Of a DNA stretch of 64,000 nt, positions 26,796 through 36,512 are shown in pieces. Within the stretch, counting starts at the first letter, position 1. Every line of letters begins with the position of its first letter. The DNA is taken from positions 124,001 through 188,000 of the forward strand of contig JAICDB010000006.1 in the NCBI GenBank assembly GCA_020063565.1, in the 5' to 3' direction. Position numbers and translations under genes: made by a program. The stretch comes from Clostridiales bacterium (GTDB lineage: Bacteria; Bacillota; DSM-16504; Desulfitibacterales; JAICDB01). The notes under the pieces are model-generated. The model was not told the origin of the DNA. It searched no databases and worked only from the letters and a program-made list of their open reading frames with translations.

Positions 26796-27272
26796 TCAAT
26801 CTACAAAAATAGAGTCACTGTCCCTGTGAACGGTAATATCTACCGTCTCTCCCAGCAGCCCTTTAAAGGCCAGCCTCTTTACAGGCACCGTAACTACCGC
26901 ATGAATGGCCGTCTCGGTAATCTCGTCTCCTTTCGGGCAGAGAGCCGGATAATCTCCGGGATTGTAAATAATAAACTCATCAACACTGATAGGACCTGCG
27001 GCAACCCCTTCCAGGTTTGCTGCGAGATAAACGTCAAATACGTTTCTGGCACTTGGTTCAGGCAGGACAACCTCTCCGTAACCCAGTCTTTCTTTATCCG
27101 CCGTCCCCAGGGCAGCCAGTTCGGCCCCGATTACAGCGTCATCTATCTTATCGTACATAATCAACAAAGCCCTGTATTCAAGTATATATAAACCCAATAG
27201 AAAGGTAACAATTCCAAAAAGCAGGCCGGCAAGCATGACTGCCGACCCTTTTCTGTCTGTGATAATTGACAT
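26796..27272 (-). CDS. Tad pilus-associated pseudopilin-like membrane protein
   Basis: N-terminal RKGSAVMLAGLLFGIVTFLLGLYILEYR; in tad operon. Confidence 0.5.
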   Translation of the reverse strand: MSIITDRKGSAVMLAGLLFGIVTFLLGLYILEYRALLIMYDKIDDAVIGAELAALGTADKERLGYGEVVLPEPSARNVFDVYLAANLEGVAAGPISVDEFIIYNPGDYPALCPKGDEITETAIHAVVTVPVKRLAFKGLLGETVDITVHRDSDSIFVD

Positions 27273-27284
27273 ATCACCCCTCCG

Positions 27285-27710
27285 TCAGTTCTCATAATAC
27301 TTGGATGTAGATTTGAGCGGCCCGTAGACCATTGAAGTATCTTCTTCTATCTTCTGTATCCCCCCTATCCCGAAGGTATAACTTATCCGGGTATAGTCAT
27401 ATGTGATCTGTACAGCTACTTCTTCACCGAACCCGACAGGATGGGGAGTATAGTCCAGGTGGATTTTACTTCTTTCAAAATTCTGATCTTCAAGGTAATC
27501 AAGTATCCTGTTCTTATCTTCCGACGTTAACCCTCCGGTAACCTCCATTCTGAGAAGTGCTTCCCTAGCAGTTTGCTTTAAAATGTCGTATTTGTGCATA
27601 TCCATATAATTGTGAAAGGTATTAAACACGGGAAAAAGAATAATGGGAAGCACGAGAATGAAGGCAACTATTTCCGCACTCCCCTTTTTATTAAACATAA
27701 ATTCTATCAC
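27285..27710 (-). CDS. TadE-like pseudopilin
   Basis: NKKGSAEIVAFILVLPIILFPVFNTF class III-like leader. Confidence 0.6.
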   Translation of the reverse strand: MIEFMFNKKGSAEIVAFILVLPIILFPVFNTFHNYMDMHKYDILKQTAREALLRMEVTGGLTSEDKNRILDYLEDQNFERSKIHLDYTPHPVGFGEEVAVQITYDYTRISYTFGIGGIQKIEEDTSMVYGPLKSTSKYYEN

Positions 27711-27910
27711 TTACTTAATTGCTCACCTAATTCCTGATTAAGATTATCGGTACCTTGCTGAATCGTTGATCCAATATCTTTTATTTTAGGTGCCAGTGCA
27801 AGAATTACAAAAATAAGTATTATAGCAAAAGCAATTATCTCAGCACTCCCTCTCTTATCCTTTAAAAACTTCTTAACCCTTTTAATTTGATTATTAATTT
27901 TACAAAGCAT
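27707..27910 (-). CDS. Flp-type major pilin candidate
   Basis: 67 aa, DKRGSAEIIAFAIILIFVILALAPKI. Confidence 0.6.
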   Translation of the reverse strand: MLCKINNQIKRVKKFLKDKRGSAEIIAFAIILIFVILALAPKIKDIGSTIQQGTDNLNQELGEQLSK

Positions 27911-27932
27911 AAAAATACCTCCTTAAATTTTT

Positions 27933-28790
27933 TTAATTAAAAATCCCTTCCAGTCCAGTAGAAACACTGGCAAAGAAGGGATATAAAAACATCGAAGCAA
28001 TACCTACCGCCATCAATGCACAGGCTATCAATACCTTGTAATCCATTAACTTATCTTCCCTGTGAAGTTTGGCTATTACATTGTCATGCTGCGCCGACGC
28101 CAGGGACTCCAGCATTCCCCCGGCCCTGCCTGTAATATCTCCCTGCAACAGGGCAAGGGACAGGATGTCCGTATCATATAGTCCGATATTTTCCCGGAAC
28201 CGAGTCAGCGCCTTCACCCTGTCCTTTGTAATGGCATATTCGGCAGCAAGAAGCGTCAGTTCTTTTTTCAGTTCCTTTCCTTTCGTAAATTCTGCCGCCA
28301 GCCTGAATACTTCTCCAATATCTATTCCCGCGGCAGCCGCTGCCTCGAAAATATCCGTCACTTCGGGGATCTCGGATTCAATTTCTTTCTTCCTGTCTTT
28401 TATCGCCATATTTAGAAATAGATCCGGAAGTATGAAAGAAAAAAGAGCTACCCCGATCTTCCAGTACAAAGGGGTATCCCACGTAGCCTGAACCGCAAAG
28501 CTCAGAAAAGGAACAATAATTTTTAAAGCTATAAATACTTCCGGCGTCATTTTAAATGGTCTTCCGGCCATTCGTATCTTTTTCTCTATTTCCTCCCTGT
28601 CAAAATACCTGGAAAATTTTCTGCCCAGACTTTCAACTGCCTTTTTATGCCTGTTCCTCCCTCCCTTTACTTCAATCAACCTTAAAAACCTGCTGCTTCT
28701 CAAGCGAAAATCCAGCAGCAAGTAGGCCAGCAGGCAAAAAAAAATGCTTTTTATAAAAAACAATATTTCACCCCCTGTTGAGTGATGCAA
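27933..28790 (-). CDS. tadC: TadC-like type II secretion F-domain protein
   Basis: Polytopic protein with T2SSF-like region; operon position after tadB. Confidence 0.75.
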   Translation of the reverse strand: MHHSTGGEILFFIKSIFFCLLAYLLLDFRLRSSRFLRLIEVKGGRNRHKKAVESLGRKFSRYFDREEIEKKIRMAGRPFKMTPEVFIALKIIVPFLSFAVQATWDTPLYWKIGVALFSFILPDLFLNMAIKDRKKEIESEIPEVTDIFEAAAAAGIDIGEVFRLAAEFTKGKELKKELTLLAAEYAITKDRVKALTRFRENIGLYDTDILSLALLQGDITGRAGGMLESLASAQHDNVIAKLHREDKLMDYKVLIACALMAVGIASMFLYPFFASVSTGLEGIFN

Positions 28791-29691
28791 TCATATAAAC
28801 CCCTGCCCCCACTGCCAGCAGGTTACCCACGGCTATCAACTGCCCTGTCAAAGTAGAACGCAGAACAATTGCCGTCTCGGGGTTCATAGTATATGCCGAA
28901 ATAAAAGACACCAGGTCAAGAATAATCACCCCGGATATGACAATCGTCCCCGTCAGGGCTGACGCCGCCATAATGGAGCGGGAACTTTCCAACCTCCTCG
29001 CCTGCTCTATAAGCTTTCTGATTGCCATTCTGTAATCACCCCCGTATACAAGATGGAGTTTTGTAAACTTGATGAATTTACCGAACTCCCTGTCCCGGAT
29101 TTGTTTTTCAAGGTCATCCAGGCAGTCAATAAATTCAAGGTTTGACCGTCTGTATTTCATGACGGTACTTTTAATGAATGACTTCAGAGGTTCGGTCGTA
29201 TAGTCAGCCGACCTTTCAAAAGCATAGATAATATCACCCGATATATTGAAAAAACCTTCAAAAGTATTGAGAAATCCCAGGTAGAGCCTCCTTATTTTCT
29301 TTGTATTTGCAGCAGCCAGAATATCAAGGGCAACTCCAGGCAAAAAACCGGTCATAATACCTATAAAAAGTGATGTTATCAGGCTGCCGGTGATCCTGTA
29401 ACCCAGGAATAATATTAAAAGCGAAATAACCATTACTGTAATTATGAACATAGAAATGTCCATAAAGGGCAAATATTTCTGTATATTCGATGCCTGAATG
29501 GAAATATCGATTTTATCTATAATTTTACCTGTATATCCCTTTCTTTTCCCGTTCCAGAGCAACCTGTCTGCAGTCAGCTTTAACTGCTTCATTCTAAATC
29601 TTTCAAGCCCGGTTTTTTTTATGCTGACGATTACAAGATACATAAAAAGGGCAATAAATACTGCTTTCAAAACGAGTAAGTAATTCATCAA
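28768..29691 (-). CDS. tadB: TadB-like type II secretion F-domain protein
   Basis: GDYRMAIRKLIEQARRLESSRSIMAASALTGTIVISGVII; operon position. Confidence 0.75.
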   Translation of the reverse strand: MMNYLLVLKAVFIALFMYLVIVSIKKTGLERFRMKQLKLTADRLLWNGKRKGYTGKIIDKIDISIQASNIQKYLPFMDISMFIITVMVISLLILFLGYRITGSLITSLFIGIMTGFLPGVALDILAAANTKKIRRLYLGFLNTFEGFFNISGDIIYAFERSADYTTEPLKSFIKSTVMKYRRSNLEFIDCLDDLEKQIRDREFGKFIKFTKLHLVYGGDYRMAIRKLIEQARRLESSRSIMAASALTGTIVISGVIILDLVSFISAYTMNPETAIVLRSTLTGQLIAVGNLLAVGAGVYMIASLNRG

Positions 29692-30920
29692 ATACCGCTC
29701 ACCTTCTTTCCGGTCTCTATCATTCCGTTATCACTGTCAAAGACAGTTCTATATTCAATCTCTTTTCTGTTGTTGTTGTATCCGCAGACCTCCTTGATTT
29801 CGTGAATTTTATAATCCTTCATATAAATAACTATATCAAGAGAACCGGCAAGGAGCTGCTTCAGATATTCTCCCGAAAGGTCCGTATCAGCCCTTTTCAT
29901 TAAAAGCACTAAGCGATCTATTGTTTCACCAGCGGAATTTGAATGGACTGTAGCCATGGAACCCGTATGTCCCGTAAACACCGCGTTGAAAAAGTCAAAT
30001 GCCTCCCGGTCCTTCATCTCTCCGATAAAAAAACGGTCTAGGCTCATCAGAAGCCCGAACCGCGTCAGATCAAATAATGTATACTCTTTCCCTCCGAACC
30101 CGTCTGTTATCTTTACCAGCTGCGATACTATATCTGGATGTTTAACATTAATTTCATTTGTCTCCTGTATCAAAAGCCCCCTTTCCTCATACGGAACTTT
30201 GTGAATTAGCGCACCCAGAAGCGTTGTCTTCCCGGAACCTCCTTTTCCTGCTATGACTATGGTTTTCCTTTCTTTAACCCGCTCAACAAGATACGCTTCA
30301 GTATTCTCGTCAAGCATCTTCTGTCCGACCAGTTCTTCCAGGGAATACCCGGTACCCTGGTTTCTGATAGTAATCGAAGGGCTGCCCACGGTGACCGGCG
30401 GTATGGATACCACTATCCTTAAATTTCTTTCCCTGTCGGTTACAACGGTCTGGGCCTCATCTTCATTGATCCTTCCTCCACAGATTGCCACGATCTTCTT
30501 GCAAAAGTTTAAAAGCCTTTCGTTATCACCAAAAGAAACTGGTATCTTAAATTTTTTACCCTTCTTCTTGATGAATACCGTATCAGGAGCATTTATGATC
30601 ACATCAGACACCATTTTATCCTGGATATAGGGTTCAATGGGACCGTAACCAAAAATGCTGTTCATAGCCTCCTTTATGACATCTTCTCTTTTATATTTCT
30701 TGGCCTCTTCTATATCATCAAGTACGGATACTATTTCTGCCTCAAGAAGTTCTTTCGGTTTCTTCCCCGCTTCGACTTCGGCAATGAGATTCGACTGCTC
30801 GCTCACAAGCCTGGCGGTTAGTTCGTCTATAATACACCGGATACCATCACCGGCTTTACAGAAATGTCCCCGGGTATCATACCCGGCTTCAAAAGGGTTA
30901 ATCAGCGCCAACAGGTTCAC
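29688..30920 (-). CDS. tadA: TadA/CpaF pilus assembly ATPase
   Basis: VIAGKGGSGKTTLLGALIHKVPYEERGLLIQETNEI, FIGEMKDREAFDFFNAVFTGHTGSMATVHSNSA. Confidence 0.92.
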   Translation of the reverse strand: MNLLALINPFEAGYDTRGHFCKAGDGIRCIIDELTARLVSEQSNLIAEVEAGKKPKELLEAEIVSVLDDIEEAKKYKREDVIKEAMNSIFGYGPIEPYIQDKMVSDVIINAPDTVFIKKKGKKFKIPVSFGDNERLLNFCKKIVAICGGRINEDEAQTVVTDRERNLRIVVSIPPVTVGSPSITIRNQGTGYSLEELVGQKMLDENTEAYLVERVKERKTIVIAGKGGSGKTTLLGALIHKVPYEERGLLIQETNEINVKHPDIVSQLVKITDGFGGKEYTLFDLTRFGLLMSLDRFFIGEMKDREAFDFFNAVFTGHTGSMATVHSNSAGETIDRLVLLMKRADTDLSGEYLKQLLAGSLDIVIYMKDYKIHEIKEVCGYNNNRKEIEYRTVFDSDNGMIETGKKVSGI

Positions 30921-31722
30921 CCCGTTTCCGTCTAAAAAAGCTAAATATATCTTTTTTTCTTTCTATCTGCACCCCCAGCTCTTCAACCAGCGATTCAAAA
31001 CCTTTTGTAAATGGCTTTCCTGAATTGAAAGCTTCGACTATTTCCGGGTTATATTTAAATACACCCGCTACCTCCGTATCCTTAAAAGATTTTTTTACCG
31101 TCCCCGGGTCCACCCCGCCCGGACACATCTTGTTAAGGTTTAATTTGAAGTTATTCCGAGGGATTTCCCATTTGCTAACAACAAAGTCTATCATTTTTTT
31201 TGTATAGTATACTGACTTGCAGGCGGGTCCGATAACAACATTCACAGCGGTTGCCTTCTTCAATGCTGCAAAACAAGAGGCGAAAAATACTCCCGGGTTG
31301 GTGTCGATGATGATATACGGATAAGACAAAAGCGAGTCAATTATGGCAGTATAATGCTTTACCTTAAAACTTTCGCTTCTTTCCAGCGGTACCCCGGTAA
31401 ACACCTTTAAATTTGAGAGTTCAGGATGTCCCACCATATTGGATTCAATAAAACTCGAGCTCAGCTCATTCTTTTCAACAGCACCGAATACAGGAGCCGG
31501 ATCACGTTGCTCTATACCAAGGTACCAGCTGCAGCAGGGTGTTACCTCATTAAAGTCCAACAGAGCTACCTTTTCTTTCGTCTCTTTAGCAAGAAGATAT
31601 GCCTGGATAACAGCCAGTGTCGTTTTGCCTACGCCCCCGGAAGCCGACCACCAGGTTATGATCTGTTGTTCAGTTGTTTTTTTATTTTCCAAGTCTTCAC
31701 CCCTCTTTCGCATCATATACAT
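30898..31722 (-). CDS. TadZ/CpaE-like MinD/ParA-family ATPase
   Basis: WWSASGGVGKTTLAVIQAYLLAKETKEKVALLDFNEVTPCCSWYLGI; first gene of tad operon. Confidence 0.75.
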   Translation of the reverse strand: MYMMRKRGEDLENKKTTEQQIITWWSASGGVGKTTLAVIQAYLLAKETKEKVALLDFNEVTPCCSWYLGIEQRDPAPVFGAVEKNELSSSFIESNMVGHPELSNLKVFTGVPLERSESFKVKHYTAIIDSLLSYPYIIIDTNPGVFFASCFAALKKATAVNVVIGPACKSVYYTKKMIDFVVSKWEIPRNNFKLNLNKMCPGGVDPGTVKKSFKDTEVAGVFKYNPEIVEAFNSGKPFTKGFESLVEELGVQIERKKDIFSFFRRKRGEPVGAD

Positions 31723-31781
31723 ACCTACTCCTCTTCATGAAAAATACAAAAAAATTATATATTCTCTACACTACTCACTCT

Positions 31782-32183
31782 TCAGAAAGGCACATCATCA
31801 TCCGGCAGGTCTATCCCATTCGGTTCAAATACGTTATTTTCATCGCTTTTTCCACGTCCATTTTTTGGCTTATCAAGAAATACCACTTTATCAGCAACAA
31901 CTTCTGCTGCCTGACGCCTGACGGCCTCATTATCTTCAAAATATTTAATCTGCAACCTTCCTTCAATTGATACTAATCTTCCCTTGCTCAAATTTTTAGC
32001 TACAATTTCAGCAAGCTTTCTCCAGATTACAATTTTAATAAAATCTGCTTCCTTCTCCCCCTGCTGATTTTTAAAAGGTCTGTCTACCGCAAGATTGAAA
32101 CCTGCAACGGCATTACCGTTTGTCGTATACCTCAGTTCCGGGTCTCTCGTCAACCTCCCAATCAGGATAACTTTGTTCAGCAT
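31782..32183 (-). CDS. ssb: single-stranded DNA-binding protein
   Basis: MLNKVILIGRLTRDPELRYTTNGNAVAGFNLAVDRPF...DLPDDDVPF C-terminal tip. Confidence 0.92.
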   Translation of the reverse strand: MLNKVILIGRLTRDPELRYTTNGNAVAGFNLAVDRPFKNQQGEKEADFIKIVIWRKLAEIVAKNLSKGRLVSIEGRLQIKYFEDNEAVRRQAAEVVADKVVFLDKPKNGRGKSDENNVFEPNGIDLPDDDVPF

Positions 32184-32217
32184 AGTTTCTCTCCTTTCAA
32201 AGATTTTTTAAATTAAA

Positions 32218-32268
32218 AAAAGCCGGTTATTGGAGAAATAGCGCAGTCTTTTCCCAATAAACGGCTTT
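32218..32268. repeat. hairpin near element right end
   Basis: AAAGCCGGTTATTGG...CCCAATAAACGGCTTT. Confidence 0.55.
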
Positions 32269-32540
32269 AATAAAACTGTTATTTTAATAGACATCCAGAG
32301 TGTATTATATTTAATGGTTACATGTATTACCCCGGCCAGAAAAGATAGCACAGCAATTTGTTTGTTTCTTCCTGATAAACGCCAAAGCATTTTTTGCATT
32401 TTACTAATAAATTATCTGATCTCATCTTTTCCTTCAGGAACACATCTTCCAAAACAGAAATACGCGAAACATTCCGGCCGTCCAGAGTAAAAAGTGAAAC
32501 GCTCCATATAAAATAAATATTTTTTCGGGCATAAAAAATA

Positions 32541-32582
32541 CCGGTTACCAGGAAATTATTTCGGCTTTTCCTGATAACCGGA
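32541..32582. repeat. hairpin near element right end
   Basis: CCGGTTACCAGGAAA...TTTCCTGATAACCGG, 15-bp arms with one mismatch. Confidence 0.55.
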
Positions 32583-32641
32583 TAAAAACTAAATGAAAAA
32601 ACGTATATGATGTATTTTTATACACCTATTCTTTATGTTAC

Positions 32642-32833
32642 TTACGTAAACTTTGCCTTGCCAAAGGACCAGTGCGAAAATCTTACCGGCATACCGTAAG
32701 CTCCAAAGGTATATATGATATCTGCAGGACAAATTTCAAATCGCATAGGAAAAAAATCTAAACCGAACTCACGTGCTTTCCTCTCAATAATTTCTATCTC
32801 CTTTTTCAATCTAGCAAGTTCTCCTCCCGCCAT
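32642..32833 (-). pseudogene. spoVR: spoVR N-terminal fragment, truncated at the mobile element junction
   Basis: [41 protein letters not shown] is the conserved SpoVR N-terminus, then KFT-stop; next to yhbH and prkA. Confidence 0.85.
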
Positions 32834-32983
32834 CTAAAATCACCCTTTTATTTTTTATTTTCCCCTCATATCTAACAATTCTTCCTTTTATAGGAATATA
32901 TGCACGTGAGCTTGTCAATTTTTATGGAATTATTTGCATAAAAAAAGACCACCTACCCTTTACAAGGCTAGGCAGTCCATTAC

Positions 32984-34138
32984 TTATGCTCTAGCTTCTT
33001 TTTGCTTTGAAAAAAACATTTTAAGTGCGGCATAAATTTCACTTTTATCCTTTATGGTAACCGGTACAAAACGTGGGTGATCCTTTATTTTTTGATACAC
33101 TTCCATCAAAGTTGTACTGCGATAATATGGATTGATAATTTCTCCGTACCCAACCATATTGCAAAGATCTACCAGCTTTCTAACAAGGTCTAAACATTTT
33201 TCATTGTCGGATGGCAGGTTATCACCGTCTGTGAAATGAAAAGCATAAATATTATAATCTTCAGGATTATATTTTGTATTGATTGTCTCCAAAGCAAGAT
33301 CATATACTGAAGAGCACCGTGTTCCTCCACTTTCACCTTTTGTAAAAAATTGTTTTTCAGTTACAATTTTAGCCTTCGTGTGATGTGCAAAATATACTAT
33401 TTCAACTTTCTGGTACTTAGTTCTTAAAAATCTAACCATCCAGAAAAAGAAGGTACGTGCGATATATTTTTCAAAAACACCCATGGAACCTGAAGTGTCC
33501 ATCATGGCAAAGACTACTGCTGCAGAGTGGCGACGGACTTTTTCTTCCCAGGTTTTGTATCTTAAATCCTCCGGCGTAAAGTTCCCAATATGGGGGTCGC
33601 CATTCATTGTATTTCTCTTCAAATTTTCCAGTATTGTTCTTTTTTTGTCAATATTGCCCTGAAGACCTTTTTTCCTGATATCATTAAAGTGTATACTTTC
33701 CGAAACGGTTTTCTTTTTCCTTTTTTCTTTAAGGTCAGGTAATTCAAAGTCCTCAAAAAGCATTTGTTCCAGTTCTTCAATATCCACTTCAGCTTCATAA
33801 TAATCTACGCCAGGTTCTTCACCGGCACCTTTTCCTTGCCCGGAACCCTGTGATCCCGCAGAATCAGTTCCTATAACATCCCCCTTATTGGTTCCTCCTG
33901 TTCCCTGCCCCCCATGCTTCCCCTTATTTTGATTAAACTTAAAGCGATATTCCTGCAGGGAACGAATTGGAATCTTGATATATTTTTTACCATCAGACAT
34001 TATAATGCTTTCTTCACTTACCAAATCAGCAAGATTTTTTTTAATTGCCTCTTTAACCTTTTCTTGATGTCTTTTTTGATCCATATGCCCTTTACGGTGC
34101 AAGGACCAATCTTCACGAGATATTATAAAATTTACCAT
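32984..34138 (-). CDS. yhbH: YhbH-family (DUF444, VWA-like) sporulation-associated protein
   Basis: FAMMDTSGSMGVFEKYIARTFFFWMVRFLRTKY...SGGTRCSSVYDLALE; between spoVR fragment and prkA. Confidence 0.9.
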   Translation of the reverse strand: MVNFIISREDWSLHRKGHMDQKRHQEKVKEAIKKNLADLVSEESIIMSDGKKYIKIPIRSLQEYRFKFNQNKGKHGGQGTGGTNKGDVIGTDSAGSQGSGQGKGAGEEPGVDYYEAEVDIEELEQMLFEDFELPDLKEKRKKKTVSESIHFNDIRKKGLQGNIDKKRTILENLKRNTMNGDPHIGNFTPEDLRYKTWEEKVRRHSAAVVFAMMDTSGSMGVFEKYIARTFFFWMVRFLRTKYQKVEIVYFAHHTKAKIVTEKQFFTKGESGGTRCSSVYDLALETINTKYNPEDYNIYAFHFTDGDNLPSDNEKCLDLVRKLVDLCNMVGYGEIINPYYRSTTLMEVYQKIKDHPRFVPVTIKDKSEIYAALKMFFSKQKEARA

Positions 34139-34147
34139 TTACACCAC

Positions 34148-36040
34148 CTACCGGTTCAAAAGGCTTCCGGTATATCGTAACAATTCATTGGCACAGATAT
34201 GACAGTAACCGTGTTCATTAACAAGCCTGTCAATTACAGCATTTATTCTCTTAAGCTGTTCGGGATCTGGATTTTTAGTGGAGGTGGTTATTTTAACTAT
34301 ATCCCTAAGGTCTGCAAAGAGTTTCTTTTCAATTGCTTCTCTTAAACGTTCATGAGCCGTATAGTCAAACTTTTTACCTTGCCTTGCATAAGTTGATATT
34401 CTAATGAGGATTTCTTCCCTAAAACTCTTTTTAGCATTTTCAGTAATCCCAATCTGTTCTTCAATGGAACGCATCAGTTTTTCGTCCGGATCTATTTCTT
34501 CATCCGTGATGGGATCTCTCATTTTGACTCCGTTACAGTAAGCTTCTACATTATCAAGGTAATTTTCAAAAAGTGTTTTTGCAGACTCTTCATATGAATA
34601 GACAAAAGCTCTTTGAACTTCATTTTTAGCAATTTCATCATATTCTTGTCTGGCAATGGCTACAAAATTCAACAGCCTTTCTCTTTCTTCCTTAGACATG
34701 GTAGGATGCTGATAAAGTCCATCCTTTAATGCTCTTAGAACATCAAGAGCATTTATACATTGGGTATCGTGGGAAATCAAAGCACTGGATATTCTATTAA
34801 TTACATAACGAGGGTCAATACCGCTCATTCCTTCCCCTGGAGCTTCTTCTTTTAATTCTTTGGTGTCCTTTGCTTTATACCCCTCCACTTCTTGACCGTC
34901 ATACAGCTTCATTTTTTTAAGAAGATCCATCCCTTCTTTTTTAGATTCCTGCAAACGAGAAAGAATTGAAAAAACGGCAGCTGCCCAAAGTGAATAAGGG
35001 GCAATATGAACATTTATATCACTTTGTTCAATTAATTTTTTATAGATCTTAACCTCCTCACTTATTTTTAAGTTATAGGGGATAGGCATAACCATTATTC
35101 GTGATCGAAGTGCTTCATTTTTTTCTTCCGCAATAAATGACCTGTATTCAGCTTCATTTGTGTGGGCAATAATCATCTCGTCTGCATAAATTAACGCAAA
35201 ACGACCTGCTTTAAAGTTTCCTTCCTGGGACAAACTGAGTAAATTGTAAAGAAATTTTTCATCTACCTTCAACATTTCCTGAAATTCCATTAAACCCCTA
35301 TTGGCTTTGTTTAATTCTCCATCAAAGCGGTACGCCCTTGGATCAGATTCCGATCCGTATTCTGAAATAGTAGAAAAGTCTATACTTCCGGTAAGTTCGG
35401 ATATATCCTGTGACTTAGGATCCGACGGGCTAAAAGTACCTATGCCAACCCTATCTTCTTCACTGAAAACTATTCTTTGGACTATTACATCTTCAATTTT
35501 TCCATTGTATTTCTCCTTTATCATCATCTTACACGATGGACAGAGGTTACCCTCAATATATACACCATATTCGTCATAAAAATCCTTTCGAAGTTCTCGA
35601 GGAATCAAGTGCAGCGGTTCTTCATGCATTGGACACCCCTTAATTGCATATACTGCCCCTTCATCAGTACGACTATATTTTTCCAGCCCCCTTTTAAGCA
35701 TACTCACTATGGTAGATTTTCCACCGCTAACCGGTCCCATAAGAAGCAAAATTCTCTTTCTTACATCCAGCCTCTTGGCTGCAGAATGAAAATAATCTTC
35801 CACCAGGCGTTCAAGAGTTTCATCCAATCCAAATAATTCTTTTGTAAAAAAACTGTACTGATTAACACCGTTTTTTTCGGTGACACCTTCAGAAATTATC
35901 ATGTCATAAATTCTAGAATGTGCCAGGCGGGCGACCTTAGGATTCTTTTTAACTATTCCCAAATATTCTAGAAAAGTTCCTTCCCAGGACAATTTTTCAT
36001 CCTCTAGCCGTTTCTGTCTTAGCTTTTCAATAAACCCCAT
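34148..36040 (-). CDS. prkA: PrkA serine protein kinase
   Basis: LLMGPVSGGKSTIVSMLKRGLEKYSRTDEGAVYAIKGCPMHEEPLHLIP. Confidence 0.95.
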   Translation of the reverse strand: MGFIEKLRQKRLEDEKLSWEGTFLEYLGIVKKNPKVARLAHSRIYDMIISEGVTEKNGVNQYSFFTKELFGLDETLERLVEDYFHSAAKRLDVRKRILLLMGPVSGGKSTIVSMLKRGLEKYSRTDEGAVYAIKGCPMHEEPLHLIPRELRKDFYDEYGVYIEGNLCPSCKMMIKEKYNGKIEDVIVQRIVFSEEDRVGIGTFSPSDPKSQDISELTGSIDFSTISEYGSESDPRAYRFDGELNKANRGLMEFQEMLKVDEKFLYNLLSLSQEGNFKAGRFALIYADEMIIAHTNEAEYRSFIAEEKNEALRSRIMVMPIPYNLKISEEVKIYKKLIEQSDINVHIAPYSLWAAAVFSILSRLQESKKEGMDLLKKMKLYDGQEVEGYKAKDTKELKEEAPGEGMSGIDPRYVINRISSALISHDTQCINALDVLRALKDGLYQHPTMSKEERERLLNFVAIARQEYDEIAKNEVQRAFVYSYEESAKTLFENYLDNVEAYCNGVKMRDPITDEEIDPDEKLMRSIEEQIGITENAKKSFREEILIRISTYARQGKKFDYTAHERLREAIEKKLFADLRDIVKITTSTKNPDPEQLKRINAVIDRLVNEHGYCHICANELLRYTGSLLNR

Positions 36041-36229
36041 TAATCTCCCCCCGATTACAGATTTTGTAAGCTAACTCTCATCTTTATATTTTATATATAT
36101 GTATATGCACCAATTTAAATAAAAGACAGTTTTGTTCGGAATCTTCTAAAATATATTTTAATAGGAATAAAAATCCAAAATTGGGAGATCTTATAACCAA
36201 GCTACAAATTTCTATTAGGAGGTGAAATT

Positions 36230-36388
36230 GTGGCTTACAAATGTCCCCAATGCGGTAAAGTATCAAAAATTCCTGACTTTTGTTGTGGTAAAATGATGGT
36301 TTCGGAAGGTAATTATGCTTGTAAATCATGCGGAAATTCTTCTAGTGAACCAAGTGAATGCTGTGGCGAGCCTATGGTTATAATGTAA
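36230..36388 (+). CDS. 52-aa Cys-rich small protein
   Basis: GTG start after AGGAGGTG RBS: VAYKCPQCGKVSKIPDFCCGKMMVSEGNYACKSCGNSSSEPSECCGEPMVIM; absent from ORF track. Confidence 0.7.
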   Translation: MAYKCPQCGKVSKIPDFCCGKMMVSEGNYACKSCGNSSSEPSECCGEPMVIM

Positions 36389-36512
36389 CTAGCCCCAATT
36401 ACCAGCTTCCATTGAAGCTGGTAATTTTATTACTAAAATAAAAAGTTTTTTGTATTTTAAGTAAAACTAAGTTATAATAGACCAAGAATTATTTTCCAAG
36501 GGGGTTTTAAAC

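Noticed and set aside
32208-32399. 63-aa minus-strand ORF
   Set aside because: Covers the hairpin repeats near the element end; no coding evidence.
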